From Leptolyngbyaceae cyanobacterium CSSed165cm_216 (GTDB lineage Bacteria; Cyanobacteriota; Cyanobacteriia; Phormidesmidales; Phormidesmidaceae), in assembly GCA_007135385.1 (NCBI GenBank), contig SLIY01000324.1:1-11455 (forward strand): DNA of 11,455 nt. The letters are read 5' to 3'. The translations under genes were made by a program, and so were the position numbers. Positions 1 through 6,761 of the stretch are shown here, in pieces. Below the pieces are notes generated by a model. The model worked only from the letters and a program-made list of their open reading frames with translations, made no database searches and was not told the origin of the DNA. Each line of letters starts with the position of its first letter. Position 1 is the first letter of the stretch.

Positions 1-47
1 AGAGTAGGGTTAATCGTATAAGTCACTAGTGTTGGCTGGCAGACGTG

Positions 48-78
48 CGGCACCCTTGGTTGAGGGTTGTAGGTGCCG
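48..78. repeat. Short inverted repeat downstream of the usp gene
   Basis: Seven-base perfect arms CGGCACC (48-54) and GGTGCCG (72-78) enclose a 17-base loop. The repeat lies 45 bases past the usp stop codon and could form a weak hairpin in the usp transcript. No T-run follows it on the minus strand, so it is not a canonical intrinsic terminator. Its function is unknown. Confidence 0.3.
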
Positions 79-123
79 GGTGTCAGTTCTCAGGAGCAGT
101 GGGCCGACTTATGCCGCAGGGGA

Positions 124-654
124 TTAATCGGCGGTGGTGGCAGCTGCCGTTGGGGATGCCTCGGCGGTCAGTGCAGCTTCTTTGATCACCAGCACAGAGC
201 AAGGGGCATGGTGCAGCACATAGTTGCTCACGCTCCCCAGCACCAGTTCTGCCAACCCACTACGACCCCGATTGCCCAAAATGATCAAGTCGGCATTCCA
301 CTGGTGAGCAGCCGTGCATAGGACTTTGCCTGGGTTACCCACCAGTTGCCGAAATTCACTGGGTACGCCTGTAGCATTAGCGGTACCAGAGTAGCGTTGT
401 AACCGCTCTAGACTGGCCGTTTCATAGCGGTTCCAGTCAACTCTCCAGGCTTCAAAATCAATTTCAGTGCCCGGCGCCCAGTAGATAGAGTCCAGTCGAG
501 AGTAAAGGGGTAACGGACCGCCATCATCATCCCCAGAGAGGCTGTGTACCAGTAATAGGGCAGACTGGGTTGCCTGGGCCAAGTCTAGAGCCTCGGTAAA
601 GAGGCGATCGCTAGTATCGCTATTGTCTATAGCAACTAGAATTTTTTGGTACAT
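124..654 (-). CDS. Universal stress protein (UspA family), single domain
   Basis: A 176-aa protein, somewhat longer than the usual 140-150 aa. The N-terminus (KILVAIDNSDTS, residues 4-15) is the first beta strand and nucleotide-binding Asp of the Usp fold. The C-terminal half carries the ATP-binding signature G-x2-G-x9-G-S: G127, G130, G140, S141. Presence of this motif places it in the ATP-binding class of Usp. Extra length comes from an acidic/aromatic insertion at about residues 40-75 and an Ala/Thr-rich tail after residue 158. Usp proteins are soluble dimers tied to stress survival; the specific role here cannot be read. A GAGG ribosome binding site sits 7 bases before the ATG. The 41-aa membrane peptide gene lies 47 bp upstream in the same direction, so the two are probably co-transcribed. 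Confidence 0.93.
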   Translation of the reverse strand: MYQKILVAIDNSDTSDRLFTEALDLAQATQSALLLVHSLSGDDDGGPLPLYSRLDSIYWAPGTEIDFEAWRVDWNRYETASLERLQRYSGTANATGVPSEFRQLVGNPGKVLCTAAHQWNADLIILGNRGRSGLAELVLGSVSNYVLHHAPCSVLVIKEAALTAEASPTAAATTAD

Positions 655-701
655 GGGGTAACCTCGTGATCATGGAGCAGGGGTGGAACTATCAACAGGG
701 A

Positions 702-827
702 CTAGGAATGGGAGCCATGGTGCTCCAGCCTGGGTAATAACCAGCACAGCAAAAGCACTAGCCCCAAAGCCCCCAGCTTGGCAATCAAGTACAGGGTGTC
801 GTGGTAGGTCAAAAGGGTAGACAGCAT
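702..827 (-). CDS. 41-aa single-helix membrane peptide upstream of usp
   Basis: This short ORF begins with ATG at 825-827 and ends with TAG at 702-704. The peptide starts MLSTLLTYHDTLYLIAKLG, followed by one strongly hydrophobic stretch (about residues 12-33, with ALGLVLLLCWLL), then a polar, His-rich tail ending HHGSHS. It looks like a small single-span membrane protein. The main evidence for translation is an AGGAGG Shine-Dalgarno sequence 7 bases before the ATG, the best ribosome binding site in the window. It ends 47 bp before the usp start on the same strand. I do not recognise the family. It could be a small regulatory or structural membrane peptide; a chance ORF is possible but less likely given the ribosome binding site and hydrophobic pattern. 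Confidence 0.6.
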   Translation of the reverse strand: MLSTLLTYHDTLYLIAKLGALGLVLLLCWLLPRLEHHGSHS

Positions 828-834
828 GGGGTTA

Positions 835-840
835 TCCTCC
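835..840 (-). promoter_or_regulatory. Consensus Shine-Dalgarno of the 41-aa peptide gene
   Basis: The minus strand reads AGGAGG, complementary to the 16S rRNA 3' end, 7 bases before the ATG at 825-827. Most other genes here have weak or no such site. It is the main reason the short gene is called. Confidence 0.65.
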
Positions 841-1078
841 TGGAAAGGGACATGGTTCCTTCCCTTGATGTGTCGTTGGCTAGGGCGATAATGGCGGCAG
901 GTAATGGCTCACTGCTGGCCGCTATCGGCTAGTCACTGTCGGGGACTGCGCAGCCTGAAGATGTAGGATCAGGGGCAATTCCACTTCTATTGTCTCTCGC
1001 TACTTCTGGAATGATGCCGCAATGCAACGAAGCGTCATCTGGGCTTGTTACTTAAGGAAACAGAGGGAGCGGAATTGG

Positions 1079-1471
1079 CTAATCCTTGGGGTGTTGCCCC
1101 AACAACTGCCCTAGCACCGATAGGCGAGAGCAGTCCCAATAGTCGATGTGGGAGATGATTTTACCGTCATCCCTCACCCCCAATTCGCTGTGCCCAGGAA
1201 TGCTCATGGGTGGCCGCCAGGGCACTGGCGCTACCCACCGGAGGGTCCATTGGGTTCTAATTTGGTTCGGGCTGGTGTAATCAATCTGGTGCAACTGCAA
1301 GTCAATATCGTGGAACCAGCGATCGATAAACCCAATCATGGCCTGGTAACGGCGTACCCCCCGAAATTCATTCAAAGGATCTTTGAAGTAAACGTCGTCG
1401 GCGTAGAGGTGATAGCTTTGATGCTTCGGGAACTGTTGGTAGTCCAGACGGATTTGTTCGAGCAGGTCCAT
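1079..1471 (-). CDS. DUF2358 family protein (SnoaL/NTF2-like fold)
   Basis: About 130 aa, function unknown. It matches my recollection of the DUF2358 family of cyanobacteria and plastid-bearing plants: an N-terminal helix (DLLEQIRLDYQQFP), the signature block YADDVYFKDPLNEFRG, a GHSEL segment in the C-terminal third, and an ending HIDYWDCSRL. An alpha helix followed by a curved sheet with the F-x-DP motif fits an NTF2-like cone fold, often used for small-ligand binding. No catalytic residues can be assigned. The frame also opens at a TTG three codons earlier (1478-1480). I prefer the ATG at 1469-1471 because it gives the family-like start MDLLEQ; neither start has a clear ribosome binding site. 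It begins 26 bp after the pentapeptide gene stop, so an operon with that gene is likely. Confidence 0.88.
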   Translation of the reverse strand: MDLLEQIRLDYQQFPKHQSYHLYADDVYFKDPLNEFRGVRRYQAMIGFIDRWFHDIDLQLHQIDYTSPNQIRTQWTLRWVAPVPWRPPMSIPGHSELGVRDDGKIISHIDYWDCSRLSVLGQLLGQHPKD

Positions 1472-1497
1472 AGGTGCCAAGGGGTATAGCCGCTGAG

Positions 1498-1782
1498 TTA
1501 GTCGTGAATGGTGCCATCCGGCATTTTTGCGCCCTTCAGATGGGCACAGGTGAGATTCGCACCATCCAGATTAGCCCAACTCAAATCGGCCCCCCTGAGG
1601 TCGGCCCAACTTAAGTCGGCTTTGCCTAAATTAGCCCAGCGCAGGTTAGCATGGCGCAGATTTGCTCGGGATAAATAGGCGTCTTGCAAATTGATCCCAC
1701 TGAGTTCAGCTGACTTCAAGTCGGCATGATGAAAGTCCCGCTCACCAGCGGCATAGAGCATTTGCAGTTCTGTTGGGTTCAT
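1498..1782 (-). CDS. Pentapeptide-repeat protein
   Basis: A 94-aa protein made almost entirely of A(D/N)LxX repeats. From about residue 16 to 85 there are some 14 consecutive five-residue units (for example NLRHA, NLRWA, NLGKA, DLSWA, DLRGA). These should fold as a right-handed quadrilateral beta helix of about three and a half turns. A short leader (MNPTELQMLYAAGERDF) and the tail MPDGTIHD are common on small cyanobacterial members. No signal peptide or membrane segment is seen, so it is probably cytoplasmic. The role of such short proteins is generally unknown; length and context give no reason to call it a gyrase-protecting Qnr type. A GAGGGG ribosome binding site lies 11 bases before the ATG, with a HIP1 octamer between them. 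DUF2358 follows 26 bp downstream. Confidence 0.93.
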   Translation of the reverse strand: MNPTELQMLYAAGERDFHHADLKSAELSGINLQDAYLSRANLRHANLRWANLGKADLSWADLRGADLSWANLDGANLTCAHLKGAKMPDGTIHD

Positions 1783-1942
1783 CGATGCGATCGCCCCTCA
1801 ATACTGGGCTTAGGTTAACCACTGTTTCAAGTTGGGCTCCCAAAGCGAATTCTGTTAAGGCTGGCTCAAGCCCTGCTTTACGTCAAGCCCTATTTCACTT
1901 CTAACGGAAAAAACAGCGGTGGTTGGGAGTGATTCAAAAAAC

Positions 1943-2899
1943 TTATTGGCCGCCATAAATTTCCATCCCCGTGGCCACTAGAAACGAGGGCTGGATTGTC
2001 CCCCGCTCCTCTGAGCAATTGCGAAATAGGCTGGTAAAGCCGCCTGCCCCTACCCCAGCCTGGGGCCACAGCCGATAACAGGGAAAATCGGCCAAAGGAG
2101 ATACGTAATCAGCTAATACGGACACCTCCACCGCCTCAAACTGGGGGAACTTGTTCAACAGCCACTGCCCTACCTGCTCATTCTCCTCTGGAGCAAAGGT
2201 GCAGGTCATATAGGCCAGATAGCCGCCCCCGGCCACCGTCTGGGCGGCGCTGGCCAAGATCCGCTTTTGGCGATTGGCATTTTTCTTGATCGTCACCGGA
2301 TGAAAGCAGCCCAGGGCTTTATCTCCCTTGGCCAGTAGGGACTGGCCACTGCAGGGGGCATCTACAATCACCAGTGAGGCGGTCTGGGACAGGTGTTCTG
2401 CAAACCGTTGCGGGTCTTGATTAAACACCAGGGCCTCAGTGATGCCACAGCGTTTGAGGTTAGCAATTAAAATTTTCACCCGCTTGCGAATGGTTTCGTT
2501 GCACCACAGGTGCTCAGGGGCCAAGGCCGTTCGCGCTAGCAGACTTTTGCCTCCCGGTGCGGCACAGAGGTCGAGGACTGCTCCCACTGGTTTAGGGATA
2601 GCGGTTAACACGGCTGCCGCAAACACCGATGCCATATCTAAGCAGTAGTAGGCCCCAGCCTGATGTAAAAGATGCTGGCCTGGGCGTTGGTCCGGCGACA
2701 GGCGATCAACCCAGGTGGGCTGCCAGGGAAGGGGGGGGGCTAAGCTAAACGGCACTACCGCTGGACGGGGACGAGTCCAGAGGACGGCGGTAGGATAGGG
2801 CTGCGGGCAAGTGAGTGCCTCGATAAAGGCCGCTTGGTCGTCGTCCTGGGTAAACAGGCGGCGACTTAACTTCAAGAGTAGGTTAGAGGGGGGAGCCAT
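1943..2899 (-). CDS. RsmB/RsmF-like (NOL1/NOP2/sun) RNA m5C methyltransferase
   Basis: A 318-aa SAM-dependent enzyme expected to methylate cytosine C5 in rRNA or tRNA. The SAM-binding motif I is DLCAAPGGKS (residues 110-119). Motif IV is DAPCSG with Cys183 and motif VI is MTCTFAPEENE with Cys233; these are the two cysteines used for catalysis and product release in this family. The C-terminus has the typical YRLWPQAGVGAGGFTSLFR block. It lacks the N-terminal NusB-like domain of RsmB and the C-terminal extension of E. coli RsmF, so it is close to a bare catalytic core plus the short N1 region. The exact target cannot be told from sequence. The ATG at 2897-2899 has no strong ribosome binding site. 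It may be expressed alone or by read-through from the 59-aa ORF 165 bp upstream. Confidence 0.92.
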   Translation of the reverse strand: MAPPSNLLLKLSRRLFTQDDDQAAFIEALTCPQPYPTAVLWTRPRPAVVPFSLAPPLPWQPTWVDRLSPDQRPGQHLLHQAGAYYCLDMASVFAAAVLTAIPKPVGAVLDLCAAPGGKSLLARTALAPEHLWCNETIRKRVKILIANLKRCGITEALVFNQDPQRFAEHLSQTASLVIVDAPCSGQSLLAKGDKALGCFHPVTIKKNANRQKRILASAAQTVAGGGYLAYMTCTFAPEENEQVGQWLLNKFPQFEAVEVSVLADYVSPLADFPCYRLWPQAGVGAGGFTSLFRNCSEERGTIQPSFLVATGMEIYGGQ

Positions 2900-3064
2900 A
2901 GGGCGGCATTATCCCACAGCGCTGGCAGCGTGGCCGAAAAAATGCTCCTACGGTAGCTCAGCTATGGCAGGGGGGAGGTCACGCCTGTCTGGAAATGGGA
3001 AGTATGTGATGATGGCAACGCTGCAACAATGCCGCAGGACTTGATCGTCAGGCGTTAGGTGACT

Positions 3065-3244
3065 CTACAGGCCGCTGCCAAATCCTCGGGAAAGGGCTAA
3101 CCCCATTCGGGTGAGGCTGTCTGGGGTCCAGACGTCACCGCTGGAGTCAGGGGTAGGGTCTAGCGAGTAGTTGCTGAAGGCATTTCCCAGCCAAAGGCTG
3201 AACCGAGTCAGTTGCTGGGTTGTCCAAACCTTTAAAGTAGTCAT
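3065..3244 (-). CDS. Unrecognised 59-aa small protein
   Basis: This ORF lies in the spacer between fumC and the RNA methyltransferase gene. It starts at ATG 3242-3244 and stops at TAG 3065-3067. The peptide begins MTTLKVWTTQQLTRFSLWLG and has a Ser/Asp/Pro-rich middle and a C-terminus ending SRGFGSGL. There is no signal peptide or clear transmembrane helix; an amphipathic N-terminal helix (residues 8-25) is plausible. AGAGG stands about 7 bases before the ATG, and a sigma70-like promoter is visible about 53 bases further upstream. I do not recognise the family. It could be a real small protein or a chance ORF in a leader; the ribosome binding site and promoter favour a gene. Confidence 0.5.
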   Translation of the reverse strand: MTTLKVWTTQQLTRFSLWLGNAFSNYSLDPTPDSSGDVWTPDSLTRMGLALSRGFGSGL

Positions 3245-3303
3245 TGAAGTACCTCTAGGCTGAGGAGATGGATGCTGCGGACCAATAATCCTCGACTTGT
3301 TTA

Positions 3304-3332
3304 AGTCTAAAGATTTGCCGAGAGGGATACAA
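3304..3332 (-). promoter_or_regulatory. Possible sigma70-type promoter of the 59-aa ORF
   Basis: On the minus strand TTGTAT (3327-3332) and TAGACT (3304-3309) are separated by exactly 17 bases, in the most AT-rich part of the fumC downstream spacer. Each hexamer matches the consensus only partly (3 of 6 and 4 of 6). Transcription would start near 3297 and leave a leader of about 53 bases before the ATG at 3244. Confidence 0.35.
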
Positions 3333-3414
3333 AAAGCAGCTTAAATATATGTATGAGTAGCTTCGATGCATGGTACTCAACCCAGGGATCTGTCCCGGTG
3401 TTCTAGGGCGCTGT

Positions 3415-4815
3415 TTAAGGCTGGGTCATCCGGCGCGGATTAACCACCTGATCAAAGTCCTCGGCAGAAATAACGCCCAACTCTAATGCCGCGTCCCTCA
3501 GGGATAGATCGTGTTCAAAGGCATGATGGGCGATTGCAGAGGCCTGGTCATAGCCAATTACCGGGTTCAGGGCGGTCACTAGCATCAGGGACTGTTGCAG
3601 GTACTGATCAATTTTTTGGCGATTCGGGGTCATCCCCTCCACTAAAAATGTGGCAAAGTTACTGCAACCATCCGCCAGCAGTTGGGCAGACTGCAGCAGG
3701 TTAAAAATCATCATCGGTTTATAGACGTTCATCTCTAAATAGCCACTGGCCCCGGCAAAGGCCACAGCGGCGTCATAGCCCATTACCTGAACGGCCACCA
3801 TGGCGAGGGCCTCACACTGGGTAGGATTGACCTTGCCGGGCATAATCGACGAGCCCGGTTCATTTTCTGGGAGCCGTAACTCGGCAAATCCGGCCCGAGG
3901 ACCGCAGCTCAACAAGCGAATATCGTTGGCAATCTTGTAGAGAGACACTGCCAGGGTTTTTAGCCCACCGCTGACCATTACCATGCCGTCATGGGAGCCC
4001 ATGACCGCGAACTTGTTGGGGGCTGTGACAAACGGTAACCCCGTCTGTGCGGCAATGTGGCGGGCGGCGGCGGCGGCAAACCCAGGCCCGGCGTTTAGAC
4101 CTGTGCCAACGGCGGTACCTCCCAGGGCCAACGGATAGAGCTCTGGCAAGAGGGTTTGCAGTCGGGCCAAGTTGTCGTCGAGCAGCCCGACATAGCCGGA
4201 AAACTCTTGACCCAGGGTGAGGGGAACGGCATCTTGCATGTGGGTACGACCGATTTTGACGATATCCCCCCAATCCTGGGCTTTGGCGTTCAGGGCATCG
4301 CGTAATTGCTGTACGTTTGGCAGCAACTGGTGAGTCAGGGCCTGGGCGGCGGCCATATGCATTGCCGTGGGGAATACATCGTTGGACGACTGGGACATGT
4401 TGACGTGGTCGTTGGGGTGGATAGGGGTTTTGCTGCCCATCACCCCTCCAGCCAACTCAATCGCCCGATTGGCAATCACTTCATTCACATTCATGTTGCA
4501 CTGGGTGCCGCTGCCGGTCATCCATACATGCAGCGGAAAATGCTGATCCAACCGTCCAGCGATGACCTCATCGGCCGCCTGCACAATCAGGTTGCCTTGG
4601 TCTGGCGGTAGTTTCCCTAACTCCTGGTTGGCTAGGGCTGATGCTTTTTTGATCGTGGCGATCGCATGCACCACCGCCAGCGGCATTTTGTCTTGACCAA
4701 TGGAAAAGTAGCGAATCGAACGTTGAGTTTGGGCCCCCCAATAGCGATCGGCAGGGACATCAATGGTGCCCATGCTGTCGGTTTCTTGGCGAGTGGGGCG
4801 GGTAGGCTCAACCAT
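3415..4815 (-). CDS. fumC: Class II fumarate hydratase (fumarase C)
   Basis: Catalyses reversible hydration of fumarate to L-malate in the TCA cycle, as an iron-independent cytoplasmic homotetramer. From the chosen start it has 466 aa, close to E. coli FumC (467). The early block DSMGTIDVPADRYWGAQTQRS is nearly identical in layout to known FumC. TGSGTQCNMNVNE (about residues 100-112) and HPNDHVN (His133) form the substrate sites, GRTHMQDAVPL holds the catalytic-region His192, and GSSIMPGKVN (321-330) is the superfamily signature with Ser323. These features separate it from argininosuccinate lyase and aspartase, although aspartase is a close relative. The frame runs on to another ATG at 4864-4866 (483 aa). 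I prefer ATG 4813-4815 because AGGAGA lies 8 bases before it and the length fits. The nurA stop is 168 bp upstream on the same strand. Confidence 0.96.
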   Translation of the reverse strand: MVEPTRPTRQETDSMGTIDVPADRYWGAQTQRSIRYFSIGQDKMPLAVVHAIATIKKASALANQELGKLPPDQGNLIVQAADEVIAGRLDQHFPLHVWMTGSGTQCNMNVNEVIANRAIELAGGVMGSKTPIHPNDHVNMSQSSNDVFPTAMHMAAAQALTHQLLPNVQQLRDALNAKAQDWGDIVKIGRTHMQDAVPLTLGQEFSGYVGLLDDNLARLQTLLPELYPLALGGTAVGTGLNAGPGFAAAAARHIAAQTGLPFVTAPNKFAVMGSHDGMVMVSGGLKTLAVSLYKIANDIRLLSCGPRAGFAELRLPENEPGSSIMPGKVNPTQCEALAMVAVQVMGYDAAVAFAGASGYLEMNVYKPMMIFNLLQSAQLLADGCSNFATFLVEGMTPNRQKIDQYLQQSLMLVTALNPVIGYDQASAIAHHAFEHDLSLRDAALELGVISAEDFDQVVNPRRMTQP

Positions 4816-4823
4816 GGGGGATG

Positions 4824-4829
4824 TCTCCT
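4824..4829 (-). promoter_or_regulatory. Shine-Dalgarno deciding the fumC start
   Basis: AGGAGA on the minus strand lies 8 bases before the internal ATG at 4813-4815. It supports the 466-aa form of FumC over the 483-aa form. The upstream ATG at 4864-4866 has a weaker GGGAG about 9 bases away, so the longer form is not excluded. Confidence 0.6.
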
Positions 4830-4946
4830 GAAACAGCGGCGATCGCATCTCCTCCGATTCAACCATAAGTTCACGCTCCCCAGCCGTGGGTTACGGCGGT
4901 GTTTTAGGTGTCTTGGCGATCGCCCTACAGCCGCAACAGCCGCAAT

Positions 4947-4967
4947 TCAAAATCCAAAATCCAAAAT
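4947..4967. repeat. Heptanucleotide tandem repeat (STRR-like)
   Basis: Three consecutive 7-base units, TCAAAAT, CCAAAAT and CCAAAAT, lie between nurA and fumC. AAAATCC-type short tandem repeats are characteristic of cyanobacterial spacers and vary in copy number between strains. No function is evident. Confidence 0.75.
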
Positions 4968-4983
4968 TGTTCTACCCCTCCCC

Positions 4984-6174
4984 CTACCGCCGCCGCTGCT
5001 TACTCACCATCTTGCGGGACAGCCGCAGGTTAATCGACTCTCGCTCGGCCCAATCTTGCAGCACCCGAAAGAAAATGTGCTTGTCTTGCCCTTGCAGGAC
5101 AGCGGTTTGATCCGCTGTTTCAATGGCGTAGGGGTAGCCGCCTCCGACAATCACCTCCCCCCGCACCCAGTTCAGGTATTGGGGCATCTGGCCACTGTCC
5201 CACATCCATCGCGGCATTTCCAGGCGGGCTGGGTGGCCGTCCCGGGTGGTTTTCAGGTAAGTGAAGGTGATCTGGTCCTGGTGAGTAGAGTAGTCATCTA
5301 AAATACCACCGCGATCGCATTGAAATACCGCCGTGCGATCGCCCCATTCCATCAATTGCGATAGCAGTTGGGCATCGTGGATGCCTTCGGTGGCCTCTAG
5401 GCCGTAGCCATGATGCAGCAGGGTAGTTAAGTCGCGGGCATAGGAGGTGTCGACATAGCCCACCAGCGGTACCCGGCGCCGTTCGCTGGCGGCCAGTAGG
5501 TCCAGCATGGCCTGCACATAGGCTGTTTGGCTGTCTTGATCAAAGGCTTCGGCAAAGGTCACCACCAGGGCTCCGTCAAAAAACACTAAGGTCCGCTCTG
5601 GTTGCGGGCAGGTGTCCATAAATTCCACCAACCGAGCCACCTCCATCTGAAACCGGCGAATGTTGACCCGCCGTTCCACTGGTTGGGCCGGGTTAGGGCC
5701 TAGATCTTTTGGGGTCATGAGGTCGACCCGGACATCTTTGTCGTAGGGTTGGTCGGGGCTATGGGGGTTTTCAAACCAGCCAATTTGAATCAGCGCGATC
5801 GGAATTGATAGGTCCTTGCCCGGCGAAATTTGAGAGCCATCCACAGCGAAGGTGGTGATGTCTGTCAAAATATCTTGCACCCATTGTTTACTGGCTTCTC
5901 GGTTAGACCAGGGGGCTGTAGCTGGAGCCGACTCAGCGCAGAAAAACGGGATGATCCCCTTCTTGGCTTCGGCCAATTCCTCCAATGGCTGCGCCCCAGT
6001 GGGAGAGGGATGGATCGCCAACTGGTTAATCTGTTGAGCCAAGGGCAAAGCCGCAAACTCTACCCAGGCCTGATGATACCCCTGGAGCAGTTCAAACTTA
6101 GCCCGATTGAAGGAGCTAAAGGCGGCGCGCTTTTGGTCCAGCAGGGTTTTAATTTGGGAAGGACTCACCGGCAT
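4984..6174 (-). CDS. NurA-domain 5'-3' nuclease-like protein
   Basis: About 396 aa. Assigned to the NurA family (DNA-end resection nuclease that works with the HerA hexameric ATPase in archaea and some bacteria) from its spaced acidic motifs. From the chosen start these are AVDGSQ with Asp112, FFDGAL with Asp200, GYVDTSYAR in the middle, and the C-terminal GYPYAIETADQTAVLQGQDK with Asp355; together they would make a metal-binding RNase H-like active site. A helical N-terminus of about 90 residues precedes the core and a basic tail (SKQRRR) ends it. No HerA gene is present in the window, so its partner is elsewhere or absent. The frame reaches a TTG at 6211-6213 (409 aa); I prefer ATG 6172-6174, preceded by a G-rich weak ribosome binding site. 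FumC lies downstream on the same strand. Confidence 0.85.
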   Translation of the reverse strand: MPVSPSQIKTLLDQKRAAFSSFNRAKFELLQGYHQAWVEFAALPLAQQINQLAIHPSPTGAQPLEELAEAKKGIIPFFCAESAPATAPWSNREASKQWVQDILTDITTFAVDGSQISPGKDLSIPIALIQIGWFENPHSPDQPYDKDVRVDLMTPKDLGPNPAQPVERRVNIRRFQMEVARLVEFMDTCPQPERTLVFFDGALVVTFAEAFDQDSQTAYVQAMLDLLAASERRRVPLVGYVDTSYARDLTTLLHHGYGLEATEGIHDAQLLSQLMEWGDRTAVFQCDRGGILDDYSTHQDQITFTYLKTTRDGHPARLEMPRWMWDSGQMPQYLNWVRGEVIVGGGYPYAIETADQTAVLQGQDKHIFFRVLQDWAERESINLRLSRKMVSKQRRR

Positions 6175-6517
6175 ACCCCATCCACCATTCAGAACACTTG
6201 TATTGATGGGCAATTCTAACGGGTTTCTGGGGGCTTGTCATCACGCTAGGGTTCAGTCAAAAACATAATGACGGGAGATGTGACTTAGGGTTCACGGGTT
6301 ACGGTCTGCGGCTTGCCTTAAACCGCAGACCGTAACCCGCAGACCCTGTTGACCCGTCACCTCTGGCTTGACAGACCACCAGTAGTGAACCGCTGCCGTC
6401 AGGGTTTTCCCTGAGAGCACGACAGACCTGGGATCGAAAGTTCCGTAATCCTAGTGGTGGTGGCTAATGCGGCGATCGCTATGCTAAGGCTAGCAACGTG
6501 CCATAGAGAGTTCCCGC
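6175..6517. other. Divergent spacer between nurA and the 70-aa gene
   Basis: This 343-bp stretch separates genes facing apart, so it should hold both promoters. It contains the nested inverted repeat at 6269-6359 and one HIP1 site at 6472-6479. I found no convincing -35/-10 pair for either side. ORFs crossing this area have unlikely protein composition and are not called. Confidence 0.6.
6269..6359. repeat. Nested inverted repeat with perfect 17-bp arms
   Basis: The inner arms, 6295-6311 and 6323-6339, are perfect 17-bp complements (outer ends CGGGTTACGG and CCGTAACCCG) around an 11-base loop. An outer pair, TGACGGG (6269-6275) and CCCGTCA (6353-6359), is arranged around the same centre. The sequence CCGCAGACC is also repeated directly at 6323-6331 and 6337-6345. 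No T-run follows on either strand, so it is not a standard intrinsic terminator. It may be a palindromic interspersed element or a cruciform/mRNA structure in the nurA and 70-aa gene leaders. Confidence 0.85.
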
Positions 6518-6730
6518 ATGATTTTCCAACTGTACGGCTTAACAGCGCTGATGGTGTTTGCTCTAGCCATAGGCCCATTCTTGAACGACCCACAAGCCAA
6601 AACTCGCCCAGGAATGTGGTTGTTTCTCGCCCTGGCGATGGCGTTGGGGCCAATCACCCTACCGAGTATGCTACGTCAGCGGTTACGTCCCCGTGCACCG
6701 CGACGGGTCAGAACAATTCAATATTCCTAA
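6518..6730 (+). CDS. Small two-helix membrane protein, family not recognised
   Basis: A 70-aa protein with two hydrophobic segments, about residues 5-23 (LYGLTALMVFALAIGPFL) and 33-50 (MWLFLALAMALGPITLPS), joined by a short polar loop (NDPQAKTRPG). It ends in a strongly basic tail (RQRLRPRAPRRVR). By the positive-inside rule the basic tail should face the cytoplasm. AGAGAG stands about 7 bases before the ATG. ORFs on the other strand and in another plus frame overlap it, but their composition is not protein-like, while this one has a clean membrane pattern. A conserved hypothetical protein is the safest call. It diverges from nurA across the hairpin-bearing spacer. Confidence 0.65.
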   Translation: MIFQLYGLTALMVFALAIGPFLNDPQAKTRPGMWLFLALAMALGPITLPSMLRQRLRPRAPRRVRTIQYS

Positions 6731-6761
6731 TCAGTAGGTGGACAAAAATAAAGGGTTCAAC

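Noticed and set aside
73..321. Plus-strand ORF of 82 aa over the usp 3' end
   Set aside because: It lies antisense to the clear usp coding region and its composition (Gly, Cys, His, Gln rich) is not protein-like.
828..1078. Promoter or small RNA in the 251-bp spacer upstream of the 41-aa gene
   Set aside because: A promoter for the usp unit is expected here, but no -35/-10 pair or stable hairpin stood out enough to place.
1148..1489. Plus-strand ORF of 113 aa opposite DUF2358
   Set aside because: It is the antisense shadow of the DUF2358 gene, whose family motifs are on the minus strand.
3360..3414. Possible fumC terminator stem (GGGA/TCCC near 3386-3400)
   Set aside because: The stem is only about 4-6 bp with a bulge and has no U-tract on the minus strand.
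4947..4967. CRISPR-like repeat array
   Set aside because: The units are 7 bp with no spacers; this is a short tandem repeat, not a CRISPR.
4666..5301. Plus-strand ORF of 211 aa spanning fumC start, spacer and nurA end
   Set aside because: It is antisense to two well-supported genes and their spacer, and the product has no domain pattern.
6399..6653. Minus-strand ORF of 84 aa opposite the 70-aa membrane gene
   Set aside because: Its composition is random-looking, while the plus-strand frame gives a clean two-helix membrane protein with a ribosome binding site.
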